Numbered from the stretch's first letter, positions 33,738 through 43,436 are shown. The stretch is DNA of 64,000 bases from Dyadobacter chenhuakuii (GCF_023821985.2 NZ_CP098805.1:1984001-2048000); one strand, 5' to 3'. Notes: generated by a model not told the origin, from the letters alone. Numbers and translations: made by a program.

Positions 33738-35216
33738 ATGTTTAAAAAAGCATATATTCCCTTTTTGCTAGTCCTAACGCTACTTGGATCCTGCACCAAC
33801 AATTTCGAAGAGCTCAATACGGACCCCAACCGCCCCAAAGAAATAACCCCGGGCGTGATGCTGGGACAATTGCAATACCAGATCGTGAACAGCACGGTGA
33901 ATGCCAGCCGCAATTTTACGCATGAGCTCATGCAGGTAGACGCGCCGCGGGCCAGTGCCGGCGGCGGAGGTTTGCACCGCTACATTGTAAATCCCGGAAG
34001 CGGCGTTTGGAACAACTTTTACACGTATCTGAATGATATTGAAGACATTTACCTGATCGCGGATCGTTTGAATGAAAATAATTACAAGGCCATTTCGCTG
34101 ATTTACAAAAGCTGGGCCTATTCCATCCTGACCGATCTTTACGGGGACGTACCTTATTCGCAGGCCACCAAAGCCATTGAAGGCAATTTTAAGCCGACCT
34201 TTGATAAGCAAAAGGACATTTACATTCAGCTATTAAAGAACCTGGAAACGGCTAACACGCTGCTGGACGACACGAAAGCGCTTACTTATGGTGGTGACAT
34301 GCTTTATAATACCAATGCATTGTCTGGTGGAAAAAATCCGGGGATCGTTAAATGGAAGAAGTTCTGCAACTCGCTCAGATTAAGGTTACTGCTCCGGATT
34401 TCCAAGCGTGAGGGCGAAGTGAATGTAAAGGAACAGCTTACTGCTATTCTTGCTGATCCGACTGCAAACCCTGTATTTACGGCCAATTCGGAGGAAGCTA
34501 TTTTCCGCTATCCCGGCACATTTCCATTCTTCAATCCATTTTACAACGCCCGCCAGGTGGACTGGCGTGACGGGAATTATTATACCAAATTTTTCATGGA
34601 TCGCATGAACGACCTCGCCGACCCGCGTCGGGCCGCATGGGCAACTCAGGTGAAATCCGGGAGTGACAATGTGTTTCGTGGCATTGAAAGCGGCTACCCT
34701 ACCACATTGGAATATGCCGTGGGAAGCAATTCCAGTTATTCGGATGCATTGAAAACCTTGCCGCAGCTGGGCGTAATGATGACCTGGGCCGAAGTTGAAT
34801 TCATCAAAGCCGAACTCGCATTGAAAGGTTTCAAAACCGGCTCCACGGCCAGACAGCATTATGAATCGGGCATTGCCGCCTCTATGGCGCAGTGGGGAGT
34901 GACCGTTCCGGCAGGTTTTGCTGACCAGCCGGGCATTGCCTTCAACGCAGCGGCCTCCGCAGAAAAGCAATTGGAGCAAATTATGCTGCAAAAGTATTAT
35001 GCGTTCTTTTTTGTGGATTATCAATCGTGGTTCGAGAAACGAAGAACCGGATATCCTGTGCTGCCGCGTGGAGCGGGCATCCCGGCGGAAAACACATTCC
35101 CTTCGCGCGTCCCCTATCCTACTTATCTGCAATCGCTTAACCCCGAGGCCCTGGCCGGAGCCGTTGCTTCCATGGGTGGTGACGACAGCAACATTAAAGT
35201 GTGGTGGGATAAGTAG
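33738..35216 (+). CDS. SusD-family lipoprotein (SusD-like_2 type), phosphorus locus copy 1
   Basis: The 492-residue lipoprotein opens with FLLVLTLLGSCTNNFEELNT, lipid-modified at the cysteine and then the SusD-like opening FEELNTDPNRPKEITPG. It contains the YKSWAYSILTDLYGDVPYS segment of the TPR scaffold and the C-terminal KYYAFFFVDYQSWFEKRRTG typical of the SusD_2 branch. It would cap the SusC pore encoded 12 bp upstream. The next gene, a phosphodiesterase, begins 30 bp later, so capture, cleavage and uptake appear to be encoded together. Confidence 0.88.
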   Translation: MFKKAYIPFLLVLTLLGSCTNNFEELNTDPNRPKEITPGVMLGQLQYQIVNSTVNASRNFTHELMQVDAPRASAGGGGLHRYIVNPGSGVWNNFYTYLNDIEDIYLIADRLNENNYKAISLIYKSWAYSILTDLYGDVPYSQATKAIEGNFKPTFDKQKDIYIQLLKNLETANTLLDDTKALTYGGDMLYNTNALSGGKNPGIVKWKKFCNSLRLRLLLRISKREGEVNVKEQLTAILADPTANPVFTANSEEAIFRYPGTFPFFNPFYNARQVDWRDGNYYTKFFMDRMNDLADPRRAAWATQVKSGSDNVFRGIESGYPTTLEYAVGSNSSYSDALKTLPQLGVMMTWAEVEFIKAELALKGFKTGSTARQHYESGIAASMAQWGVTVPAGFADQPGIAFNAAASAEKQLEQIMLQKYYAFFFVDYQSWFEKRRTGYPVLPRGAGIPAENTFPSRVPYPTYLQSLNPEALAGAVASMGGDDSNIKVWWDK

Positions 35217-35246
35217 TTTTTCAAATCCGTTTATTTTCATTACTAT

Positions 35247-36803
35247 ATGATTTTCAGAAATATAACCACCGCCCGGGCAGTCCTGATCGTTTGGACTGCC
35301 TTCGCTGCCCCTATCGCGCAAGCACAAAATCCCGCCGCGGAAAAGTCTTTGGACGGCAAGAACAAAACGCTCATTGTGTTCTTCGATGGCCTTCGTCCGG
35401 ACTACATTACGGAGGAGCAAATGCCCAATTTATATGCATTTAAACAAAAAGCTTCGTACGGAAAAAACCATCACAGCGTATTTCCGACGGTAACGCGGGT
35501 GAATTCATCGTCCTACGCAACAGGGTCCTATCCTGGCACGCACGGACTTCTCGGTAACGCCGTTTACTTTCCGAAAGTGAATCCTAACAAAGCGATCGGC
35601 ACGACTTACCCGGATCTTATGAGAGCGCAGGATTCGGAGAATGGTCGTCTGCTAACGGCTGTTTCACTGGGTGAAGTGCTGGAAGCGGCTGGCGGCAAAA
35701 TGATGGTTTTCAGCTCAGGAACCACAGGACAGGCATTTTTGCAAAACCATAAAGTCGGTAAGGGCGCGATTATCAATCAGGAATTGATACTGCCGGAATC
35801 GTTTAAGGCGCAGGTGATGGCCGGCATTGGCCCTATGCCGAAAGGAACCGGCGATGTTTTTATCAAACACAAATGGATCGCAGACGCATTGCTGCAATAT
35901 GGCTTGAAAAATGACGGCCCGCTCGTGAGTGCAATCTGGTTCTCAGATCCCGATGGCGCTGCGCACCGTTATGGCATAGGCTCAGACCAGGCAGTGGCGG
36001 CGATCAAGTATGTGGACGCGCAGTTTGGCCGCATCCTGGATTCGCTGTCCAGCAGGGGATTAAAGGAAAAGTTCAATCTGCTGATCTCAACCGATCATGG
36101 TTTTGTGACCCACACCGGCAAGCAGGACATAACAGACCTTCTCATTGCGGAGGGTTTGAAAAAGGATAAAGAATCTGATGACGTGGTGATTGCAGAGGGC
36201 GCTATTTATGTAAAAAACCATGATAAAAACCAGATCGAAAAAATTGTAGCCTTAATGCATAAAACGGACTGGATCGGCGCGGTCTTTACCAAACCCAAAA
36301 AGAAAGGTGATATGGCCGGCTCGGTCAAGGGAACATTGTCCTTTGACGCGATTCACTACAATCACCCGACGCGTTCAGGCGATATCCTCGTGGCACCCAA
36401 CTGGAACGACGATAAAAATGACAAAGGCTTTGCCGGAACCGACTTTTCGGGAGGCGTTGCCGGGCACGGCGGATCGAGCCCTTATGAGATCAACATTGCT
36501 TTTTTTGCTGATGGCCCGGACTTCAAAAATGCATTTACCAGCGAGCTCCCGACTTCAAACATTGACATAGCACCGACAGTGCTCGCCCTTTATGGTCTCA
36601 AAGCCCCGTCACAAATGGACGGCCGCGCATTATCGGAGTTTCTGCAAAACCAGAAAGCAGCTGACAACAATGCAAAAAAACAAGTGATAACAGCCGAGGC
36701 GAAGTATGATTGGGGCACTTACAAGTTACAGCTTGAAATGTCCGTATTAGGCAACTACAAGTATTTTGATTTTACAAAAACAGAAAGAAACAAGTCCAAC
36801 TGA
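35247..36803 (+). CDS. Type I phosphodiesterase/nucleotide pyrophosphatase (NPP-like, alkaline phosphatase superfamily)
   Basis: The 518-residue secreted hydrolase has a signal peptide (AVLIVWTAFAAPIAQAQ). Metal ligands are visible at Asp47 (LIVFFDGLRPD), in SDPDGAAHRYG, in STDHGFVTHTG and in AGHGGSSPYE. The nucleophile is the threonine of FPTVTRVN (Thr83 by alignment with animal NPPs), followed by ATGSYPGTHGL. NPPs split phosphodiester and pyrophosphate bonds of nucleotides, dinucleotides or phospholipid headgroups. As third gene of a SusCD operon with a Pho-box-like promoter, it probably releases phosphate from extracellular diesters. The substrate is not predictable. No domain is missing. 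Confidence 0.87.
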   Translation: MIFRNITTARAVLIVWTAFAAPIAQAQNPAAEKSLDGKNKTLIVFFDGLRPDYITEEQMPNLYAFKQKASYGKNHHSVFPTVTRVNSSSYATGSYPGTHGLLGNAVYFPKVNPNKAIGTTYPDLMRAQDSENGRLLTAVSLGEVLEAAGGKMMVFSSGTTGQAFLQNHKVGKGAIINQELILPESFKAQVMAGIGPMPKGTGDVFIKHKWIADALLQYGLKNDGPLVSAIWFSDPDGAAHRYGIGSDQAVAAIKYVDAQFGRILDSLSSRGLKEKFNLLISTDHGFVTHTGKQDITDLLIAEGLKKDKESDDVVIAEGAIYVKNHDKNQIEKIVALMHKTDWIGAVFTKPKKKGDMAGSVKGTLSFDAIHYNHPTRSGDILVAPNWNDDKNDKGFAGTDFSGGVAGHGGSSPYEINIAFFADGPDFKNAFTSELPTSNIDIAPTVLALYGLKAPSQMDGRALSEFLQNQKAADNNAKKQVITAEAKYDWGTYKLQLEMSVLGNYKYFDFTKTERNKSN

Positions 36804-36833
36804 TAACACTTTCTTCATATCCGGACCCACATC

Positions 36834-36868
36834 TTAACCTGACGATAATACGCGCTCGACTAGTTTTG
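36834..36868 (+). promoter_or_regulatory. Pho-box-like promoter of the alkaline phosphatase gene (site D)
   Basis: TTAACCT at 36834 and ATAATAC at 36845 are two phased 7-bp units, and TAGTTTTG at 36861-36868 is a perfect -7 box. The distances from the units to the TA (27 and 16 bp) are exactly those seen at site C. More distal units at 36823 and 36812 are degenerate. The leader to the ATG at 36902 would be about 30 nt. Confidence 0.5.
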
Positions 36869-36901
36869 CGGTAAGCTAAAACTGAATATACCGAGCCTCA
36901 A

Positions 36902-38296
36902 ATGAACAGAAGGGACTTTTTTACAAACGGTTCTGCCGGGCTCCTTGCCGGGCACATGACGCTTTTTGGCGAGCGAAGCGACGCCAAAACATTTTCCAGG
37001 GGAAAGCAGGGTGCAAAGAATATCATTTTCATGGTCAGTGACGGCATGAGCACGGGGACGCTGAACATGGCGGACCTGTTACTCAACCGGAAAGACGGGC
37101 GCATGAGCAGCTGGATGAAGCTGTATGCCGAACAAACCGGTCGCCGGGCGTTCATGGAAACCTCTTCTTCCAATGCACTCGTTACCGATTCAGCGGCCGG
37201 AAGCTCGGCGTGGGGAGGCGGCAGAAAAGTCCCGAACGGAAACCTGAACGTGAATGCGGACGGGAGTTTTAACAAACCAATTTTACAAAAATTCAAAGAG
37301 GCAGGAAAATCGGTTGGCTGCGTAACATCGGTGACGATCACGCATGCCACCCCTGCCGGATTTTGCATCAATAATAAGTCTCGCGGTGATGAGTCGGAAA
37401 TTGCAGATCAATATCTGGACCTGAAATTCGACGTGATGATGGGTGGCGGCGCGGAGTTTTTTTCTGCTGAAAAACGCAAGGATAAAACGGACCTTTTTGC
37501 GGCCTACGAAAAAGCCGGTTACACGGTAGCGCGCAGCCGCGATGCAATGCTTGGCCTCAACAATACACAAAAACCGATCATGGGTGTGTACTGCGAAGGT
37601 GCGCTTCCCTACTCGCTGGATACATTCCAGGATGAACGGCTGCAAAAAGCTGTTCCGACATTGGCCGAAATGACGCAAAAGACGCTTGATCTATTATCAA
37701 AAAACCCAAAGGGATTTGCGGTCCAGATCGAAGCAGGAAAAGTGGACTGGGCGGCACATTCCAATGATGCGGGCGGTTTGCTGTATGACCAGGTCGCGTT
37801 TGACCAGGCGGTCCAGGTAGCATTGGATTTTGCCTCAAAAGACAAAGAGACGCTTGTGATTATTACCACAGATCATGGCAATGCCAATCCGGGTCTTTTT
37901 GGCAGCGACAAGCAGTTTGATCTGCTGCAAAAGTTTAAGCATACCAACAACTGGATCCTGGGTGAGCTCGATAAAGTGCCCACCGCGGCGCAGCTCATCG
38001 AGCGAATCGAATTTGCACAGGGTTATGCCATCAAGCAATCCGAAGCCGAAAAAATCCTGGCGCGGTTCGGAAACAAAAATGAGTCGGGCCTGTACATTGC
38101 CAACAAACCGCTCTTCCGGGAGTTGGCTGGAATCCAGACACATTATACTGGAATAGGCTGGGCAGGAATGGATCATTCTGCGGATTACGTGGAACTGGCG
38201 ATGTTCGGACCGGGAAGCGAAACCCTTAAACCTTTTGTCAAAAACACCGAGCTGCACCATTTTATGCTTGATATGACCGGAGTCGCCAGGGCTTAG
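36902..38296 (+). CDS. Alkaline phosphatase (PhoA-like), Tat-exported
   Basis: The 464-residue phosphomonoesterase starts with a twin-arginine signal (NRRDFFTNGSAGLLAG), so it is exported folded. Metal ligand Asp47 is in NIIFMVSDGMSTG, the nucleophile Ser97 is in VTDSAAGSSAWGGG, and further ligands are in AGKVDWAAHSNDAGG, TTDHGNANPG and the late histidine of YTGIGWAGMDHSADY. It removes phosphate from many monoesters. It has its own promoter with phased repeats and lies between the two SusCD operons. Tat export with a bound metal cluster is usual for this branch. It is not the calcium-type PafA. Nothing looks broken. Confidence 0.88.
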   Translation: MNRRDFFTNGSAGLLAGHMTLFGERSDAKTFSRGKQGAKNIIFMVSDGMSTGTLNMADLLLNRKDGRMSSWMKLYAEQTGRRAFMETSSSNALVTDSAAGSSAWGGGRKVPNGNLNVNADGSFNKPILQKFKEAGKSVGCVTSVTITHATPAGFCINNKSRGDESEIADQYLDLKFDVMMGGGAEFFSAEKRKDKTDLFAAYEKAGYTVARSRDAMLGLNNTQKPIMGVYCEGALPYSLDTFQDERLQKAVPTLAEMTQKTLDLLSKNPKGFAVQIEAGKVDWAAHSNDAGGLLYDQVAFDQAVQVALDFASKDKETLVIITTDHGNANPGLFGSDKQFDLLQKFKHTNNWILGELDKVPTAAQLIERIEFAQGYAIKQSEAEKILARFGNKNESGLYIANKPLFRELAGIQTHYTGIGWAGMDHSADYVELAMFGPGSETLKPFVKNTELHHFMLDMTGVARA

Positions 38297-38310
38297 GTTG
38301 TCTTGTAAAA

Positions 38311-38366
38311 TTCACATTACCTTAACATTTATCGCCTCGTGGCTTAACACGGGAAAGTTACTTTTG
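38311..38366 (+). promoter_or_regulatory. Pho-box-like promoter of the second SusCD operon (site A)
   Basis: Units start at 38311 (TTCACAT), 38322 (TTAACAT), 38333 (CGCCTCG, a poor match) and 38344 (TTAACAC), every 11 bp. A perfect -7 box TACTTTTG lies at 38359-38366, 15 bp after the last unit. The first two units almost repeat those of site B (TTCACAT then ATAACAT) at the phytase operon. This is the clearest of the five sites on one reading because three units are near-identical. Confidence 0.68.
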
Positions 38367-38389
38367 CGCCCTTATGGGGCGCTTTTTTT
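38366..38389 (+). terminator. Intrinsic terminator overlapping the SusC2 promoter
   Basis: GCGCCC (38366-38371) pairs with GGGCGC (38377-38382) around a 5-nt loop and is followed by seven T residues. It would stop transcripts arriving from the alkaline phosphatase gene. The left arm starts on the last base of the -7 box, so a transcript begun from this promoter (about 38371-38373) lacks most of that arm and should escape. The layout therefore insulates the second SusCD operon from upstream transcription. Confidence 0.65.
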
Positions 38390-38449
38390 GTTTCAAACAG
38401 CAAGAAACAAAAAGTGTCTTCTTGTTAAAATTAAATTTATAATCATTTT

Positions 38450-41400
38450 ATGAAAAAACTACTTTTACCCATTGTCCATGTGGTAATTGCTGGTTCTCTG
38501 GTTTTCAGTGCATTCAGCCCCGCAGGGGCGGCCGGAGCAAAGCGCCATGACTCCAACATGGAAGCCGGGACCCAGGCCCCGAAAATCCGGGTGACTGGCC
38601 GTGTGCTTGACGACAACGGAGATCCTTTGCTGGGTGTTACGGTGATTGAAAAGGGAAACAGCAGCCGCGGTGCGGTTACGGATGTGAACGGAGAATTTGT
38701 AATCGAGGCCGCTGCGGGTGCTACCCTGGTGTTTTCGTTCGTCGGGTTCCTTGCGCATGAAGTGGTGATATCTGATGAAAAACCACTCAATATACAATTG
38801 AAGCAAGATGCAATGATGCTCGATGAGGTTGTGGCGGTGGGTTACCAGACGCTCAGAAAAAGCGATCTGACAGGTGCAGTTTCGAGTGTAAAAGCAAAAG
38901 AATTGAACCTGACTACGCCTACCATAGGCCAGGCTTTGGTCGGGAAAGTGGCTGGTGTGCAGATTTCGCAAGTGAGCGGTGCGCCCTACGTCGGCACTAA
39001 AATCCGTGTACGGGGCGTCGGCTCTATCAATGCGAGTTCAGATCCGCTTTATGTTGTTGATGGCTATCCTGCTGGTAATGATGTATTTATCAATCCCAAT
39101 GACATTGAATCGATTGATATTCTGAAAGATGCTGCGTCCGCAGCCATTTACGGCTCGCGTGCAGCAGGCGGCGTTGTCCTGATCACAACGAAGCGCGGGA
39201 AGGAAGGCAAAGGGAAGCTGGAATATGACTACCAGTTCGGAGTGCATCAGCTGGCCAAGAAAGTGGATATGCTCAATTCGTCGGATTTCGCCCAATTGCT
39301 GATCGACGGTCGTAACAACACTTACCGTGACCTGATGGTGAGCGGAGGCAAGCAATGGAACGATGCGATGTTTTCGGACGACAATGCAACCCGGATCAAG
39401 AACCTGGGCGGCAGTGCAGGGTCGGTAAGTATCCCAAACGACATTTATGATTTTGCAAACCAGCGGGTGATCACACCTAAATATAACACCGACTGGCAGG
39501 ATGAACTTTACCGCAATGCGCCGGTAAGCCGTCATAACATCAGTTTCAGCGGTGGGCAAAAAGGACTTCGCTATGCGCTTAGCGGCGGGCACCTTACCCA
39601 GCAAGGCGTTATCCTGAGCACCAAGCAGGAACGTACCAATTTCCGGGCGAACATCGATGCCGATGTCAACAAGAAGGTGAAAGTCGGCGCTAACCTGGCA
39701 TTTACCTATAATACCAACCGCGAAGTGCAGGAAGGGCGCTTCAACCAGGGACCGATACTGGGCGCGCTGGTTTATATGCCGATTTTCAAAGCTTATAATG
39801 AAGACGGCTCTCTGGCCAAGAACGAGGCGGCGGCACTGAGCTCGGGGTTTGGTTTGCAATCCATTGAAAACCCGGTGGCACTAGCCACGGAAACGCACAT
39901 TAATAGAACCGGTCAGCGTGGGACATACAATGGTTTTGCAACGTTTGAGATCGTCAAGGACCTGAATTTCAAGGTTAACCTGGGCTTGCAGACTTACAGC
40001 GAAAAATACGAATTCTACCGCCCCACCAGCCTCAGCGAGGGTGCCAACCCGCCGGGATCGCCACAGGCCATTGCGGCAGCAAATGCTGTGGCGCGCACGG
40101 TAAACTTCATGGATAAGCTTGCCGAATTTACCCTTAATTACAAAAAAGCATGGGGCAAGCACAGCTTCGACGGACTGGTAGGTTATACTGCGCAGCAGAA
40201 CAACCGTGATGTGATTTCGGTTACAGCACGCGGATTCCAGAATGACCGGATCGAGGAGATTACCGGGAAAGGCGCAGATGCCATTTACTTTGGCCTCAAC
40301 ACGGGTAATCCCGAAGGCGATGGCACCGGTAAAACCGACTGGACGCTGCTCTCCTATCTGGCCCGCGCCGTTTACAATTTTGACAACAAATATTACCTGA
40401 CGGCATCATTCCGCACCGACGGATCGTCGCGTTTCGGTCCTAATAACCGCTGGGGAAGCTTCCCATCTGTTTCGGCAGGCTGGAACATTTCGAATGAGCC
40501 GTTTTACAATGATCTGCTGGGCAAAGCCTCCACTATGAAATTGCGCGCAAGCTGGGGACTGAGCGGGAATAACAACATTGGTAACTATAACTTCCTGCAA
40601 ACAATGGCCGCTCCGGGCGGCGTGGTTTTCGGGAACGGATCGGTGAATACTGCATTGTGGGCGGAGGGAATCAAGGACCAGGATCTGGGCTGGGAATCTA
40701 CTTCGCAATACAATGTGGGGCTGGACCTGGGATTGTTTGAAGACAGGCTTTCCATCATTGCCAACTACTATCTGAGCCGCTCTTACAACCTGCTTTTCAA
40801 CCAGCCGCTGTCAGCGATTTCGGGCTCGTCGACCATTCTGACAAACCTGAAAAACTCGAAAGTGCAGAACACCGGGTTTGATATCCAGGCCGACGCACGC
40901 GTGATTTCGAAACGTGATTTTAACCTGAACATCACCGGTAATTTTTCGGTAAACCGCAACAAGGTCCTTGATATGGGAGGTGCTAATACGATCCTGTCGA
41001 CAGGCGCTGAGCGTTCCTATATAACGCATATTACACAGCAGGGACAACCCATCGGTATGTTTTATGGGTTCAAAGTAAAAGGCATGGTTCGCGAAGCGGA
41101 TATGGAGAACCTGGAAGCGGATAATGCTGCTTACAATGCATCCACCCAAAAATTCCCAGCCGGTTATGTGTTGAAAGGCCCTGCGCGTTCAACGGCTTCT
41201 ACAAACCCGCTGCGTCCGGGTGATCTTTATTTCGAAGATATCAATGGTGACGGGGTTGTGAATGATGCGGATAAGCAGGTGATCGGCACACCGCATCCGA
41301 AATTCACTTACGGATTTGCTATTTCGGCCAGCTACAAAAATTTCGATTTCAGCTCGTCGTTCAACGGGATCTACGGCAACCAGGTGCTGGACGGACAGGA

Positions 41401-41809
41401 TTATTACATTTTCAATATGGAAGGTTCGGGTAACCAGTATTCTAAAGTACTGAACCGTTACCGTTCCGAAGCTCAGCCGGGGGATGGAAAAATTTATCGC
41501 GCTGCACGCGGAGGCACGCAAAGCAACAGCACGCGGTTATCGACATTCTACCTGCAGGATGGTTCTTTCCTGAGATGTACGAACCTGACATTGGCCTACA
41601 ATTTCCCTCAGATTGCCCAGATCAGCAAAAATGCGATCAGTAACCTGCGGATTTACGTTGGAGTAGACAATGCATTTACCCTGACCAAATATCTCGGCTA
41701 TAACCCGGAAGTTGATTACAACAATGGTTCGAACCTGACGCCGGGTGTCGATTATGGTAAATATCCACTTGCCCGCGCCTATAACATTGGTGCCCGTATC
41801 ACATTTTAA
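38450..41809 (+). CDS. SusC/RagA-family TonB-dependent transporter, phosphorus locus copy 2
   Basis: The 1119-residue transporter has a signal peptide (LLLPIVHVVIAGSLVFSAFS), a carboxypeptidase-regulatory-like domain (VTGRVLDDNGDPLLGVTVIE), the linker MLDEVVAVGYQTLRKSDLTG, a plug with NPNDIESIDILKDAASAAIY, and a barrel ending YNIGARITF. A susD gene follows after 10 bp. The two SusC copies of the island differ in plug and barrel sequence, so they probably serve different substrates. Its promoter carries the Pho-box-like site A. The neighbouring phosphatase and phytase genes suggest an organophosphate substrate, but glycan uptake cannot be excluded by sequence alone. Confidence 0.9.
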   Translation: MKKLLLPIVHVVIAGSLVFSAFSPAGAAGAKRHDSNMEAGTQAPKIRVTGRVLDDNGDPLLGVTVIEKGNSSRGAVTDVNGEFVIEAAAGATLVFSFVGFLAHEVVISDEKPLNIQLKQDAMMLDEVVAVGYQTLRKSDLTGAVSSVKAKELNLTTPTIGQALVGKVAGVQISQVSGAPYVGTKIRVRGVGSINASSDPLYVVDGYPAGNDVFINPNDIESIDILKDAASAAIYGSRAAGGVVLITTKRGKEGKGKLEYDYQFGVHQLAKKVDMLNSSDFAQLLIDGRNNTYRDLMVSGGKQWNDAMFSDDNATRIKNLGGSAGSVSIPNDIYDFANQRVITPKYNTDWQDELYRNAPVSRHNISFSGGQKGLRYALSGGHLTQQGVILSTKQERTNFRANIDADVNKKVKVGANLAFTYNTNREVQEGRFNQGPILGALVYMPIFKAYNEDGSLAKNEAAALSSGFGLQSIENPVALATETHINRTGQRGTYNGFATFEIVKDLNFKVNLGLQTYSEKYEFYRPTSLSEGANPPGSPQAIAAANAVARTVNFMDKLAEFTLNYKKAWGKHSFDGLVGYTAQQNNRDVISVTARGFQNDRIEEITGKGADAIYFGLNTGNPEGDGTGKTDWTLLSYLARAVYNFDNKYYLTASFRTDGSSRFGPNNRWGSFPSVSAGWNISNEPFYNDLLGKASTMKLRASWGLSGNNNIGNYNFLQTMAAPGGVVFGNGSVNTALWAEGIKDQDLGWESTSQYNVGLDLGLFEDRLSIIANYYLSRSYNLLFNQPLSAISGSSTILTNLKNSKVQNTGFDIQADARVISKRDFNLNITGNFSVNRNKVLDMGGANTILSTGAERSYITHITQQGQPIGMFYGFKVKGMVREADMENLEADNAAYNASTQKFPAGYVLKGPARSTASTNPLRPGDLYFEDINGDGVVNDADKQVIGTPHPKFTYGFAISASYKNFDFSSSFNGIYGNQVLDGQDYYIFNMEGSGNQYSKVLNRYRSEAQPGDGKIYRAARGGTQSNSTRLSTFYLQDGSFLRCTNLTLAYNFPQIAQISKNAISNLRIYVGVDNAFTLTKYLGYNPEVDYNNGSNLTPGVDYGKYPLARAYNIGARITF

Positions 41810-41819
41810 TTCAGCAGCC

Positions 41820-43358
41820 ATGTTTGACACAAAATATAAATTTTCCCATATCCTTACTGCGCTCGCACTTTGCGTGCTAACCTCCTGCTCCACTGATTTT
41901 ATTGACCTTGAAAATCCCAATGCGGTTTCCAATGCATCATTCTACCAGTCTCCCGGCGAAGTGGAAGCGGCCGTGAATGGCATTTATCAGTCGTTGCGCA
42001 ATGGGAACGGAATCGGCGAAACGAGCGCGCTTTACAGCGAAGAACGATCGGACAATACCGGCCGGAATGACAACCAGTCCAACGCGGGTGAGCCGTTCCA
42101 GTTCAATGATTTTTCACTTTTGCCCAGCAACACTTACCTTAAAAGCCACTGGCTGGCATTATACCAGACCATTACGCGCTCGAACCAGGTTTTGGAGGGG
42201 ATTGAAAAAGTAAATTTCACGGACAATGACCTGAAAGAAAAATACAAGGCAGAAGCCAAATTCATGCGTGCGCTCATCTACTTCCACCTGGTGCGGAGAT
42301 GGGGCGACGTGCCATTGATCACCCGCCCATTGACATTTGCCGAAGTGCAGGCAAGCACGTTCCGGGAGAAGCAGGATATAGTGTACCAACAGATTGTCAC
42401 AGACTTAACCGACGCCGTCAACAGCACATTACCTAATGCCCAGACAACTGCTACCAAAGGAAAAGTGACCAAAGCTGCGGCGAATGCATTACTCGGACAG
42501 GTTTATCTGACCATGGCGACCACACTGGCCCCGGCAAACCGGACCGAGAACCTGAACAAAGCAAAAAACCATCTGACCACATGCTATGAGCTGCGCACTT
42601 TCGGGACATTGAAGGAGATCCCTTATGCGGATGTTTTCGATGTAGCCAAAAAATCCACGGTGCCTGAAATCATTTTCCAGGTGGTTAACAAGCAGGGCGA
42701 CATTAACTTTTCTTCTGCCATTGCGCGGAATAATCAGGCAAAAGGCGAAACGATCAACTCATTGATCAACTCAACCGGGGCTGGTGGCAATGTTACGCCT
42801 GATCTTGTGTTGGATTATGAGGAAGCGGATGTTAGAAAGGATTTCAACATCAAATTTGCCAACGACCCCATCGTACGCGATTATTTCATTACCAAATTCC
42901 GGGACGCCAGTCCGGCTGCAACCAACCAGGGTTTTGGAGGAAATGACTGGATTTTGATTCGTTATGCTGATGTGATTTTAATGCTGGCGGAAGTCAATAT
43001 GTATCTCGGCAATGAACCCGCCGCCATCGGCTTTCTGGATCAGGTAAGGGAACGCGCCGGGCTGCCATTATACGCGGCATCGATCCGTAATACTGCTTAC
43101 CGCGCCAAATACCCGACATTGAAACTGGCAATCCTTCACGAGCGCCGTGCGGAGCTGGCATTTGAAAACCACCGCTGGTTTGACCTGCTGCGTTTCTTCT
43201 CAACCGATGAGCTGGTTGCGTATTTCAAGGCCAAAAGCCAGGATAATTTTGGTCTTGCCAAACTATCGAACTTTGGGCCCAAAGACCGCTACTACCCGAT
43301 CCCATTTGACGAATACAAACTGGACCCAACCAAAATGTACCAGAACCCGGGGTATTGA
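41820..43358 (+). CDS. SusD/RagB-family lipoprotein, phosphorus locus copy 2
   Basis: The 512-residue lipoprotein starts at the ATG at 41820, which gives a proper signal peptide (SHILTALALCVLTSCSTDF). A longer in-frame start would overlap the SusC end. SusD features include the opening FIDLENPNAVSNASFYQSPG, the TPR segment AEAKFMRALIYFHLVRRWG with DVPLI after it, and the closing LAFENHRWFDLLRFFST and YYPIPFDEYKLDPTKMYQN. It is the classical RagB branch, unlike the SusD_2-type partner at 33738. It is the last gene of the operon, which ends in a very strong hairpin. Confidence 0.9.
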   Translation: MFDTKYKFSHILTALALCVLTSCSTDFIDLENPNAVSNASFYQSPGEVEAAVNGIYQSLRNGNGIGETSALYSEERSDNTGRNDNQSNAGEPFQFNDFSLLPSNTYLKSHWLALYQTITRSNQVLEGIEKVNFTDNDLKEKYKAEAKFMRALIYFHLVRRWGDVPLITRPLTFAEVQASTFREKQDIVYQQIVTDLTDAVNSTLPNAQTTATKGKVTKAAANALLGQVYLTMATTLAPANRTENLNKAKNHLTTCYELRTFGTLKEIPYADVFDVAKKSTVPEIIFQVVNKQGDINFSSAIARNNQAKGETINSLINSTGAGGNVTPDLVLDYEEADVRKDFNIKFANDPIVRDYFITKFRDASPAATNQGFGGNDWILIRYADVILMLAEVNMYLGNEPAAIGFLDQVRERAGLPLYAASIRNTAYRAKYPTLKLAILHERRAELAFENHRWFDLLRFFSTDELVAYFKAKSQDNFGLAKLSNFGPKDRYYPIPFDEYKLDPTKMYQNPGY

Positions 43359-43378
43359 TCCTGTTAAATGAAATCTCA

Positions 43379-43436
43379 ATTAGTCAAAAGGAATAAAGCC
43401 GGACATTACTGTCCGGCTTTATTCCTTTTGACTAAT
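43379..43436. terminator. Perfect 27-bp hairpin terminator between convergent operons
   Basis: The arms 43379-43405 and 43410-43436 are perfectly complementary over 27 bp with a 4-nt loop TTAC. The arm carries an A-rich run, so each direction ends in a T-rich tail (CTTTATTCCTTTTGACTA). It separates the second SusCD operon from the phytase gene on the opposite strand and should stop transcription both ways. Confidence 0.85.

Noticed and set aside
30570..43358. Polysaccharide utilisation locus for glycans
   Set aside because: No glycoside hydrolase or polysaccharide lyase is present beside either SusCD pair. The enzymes are phosphatases, so a glycan PUL is the weaker reading, though not excluded.
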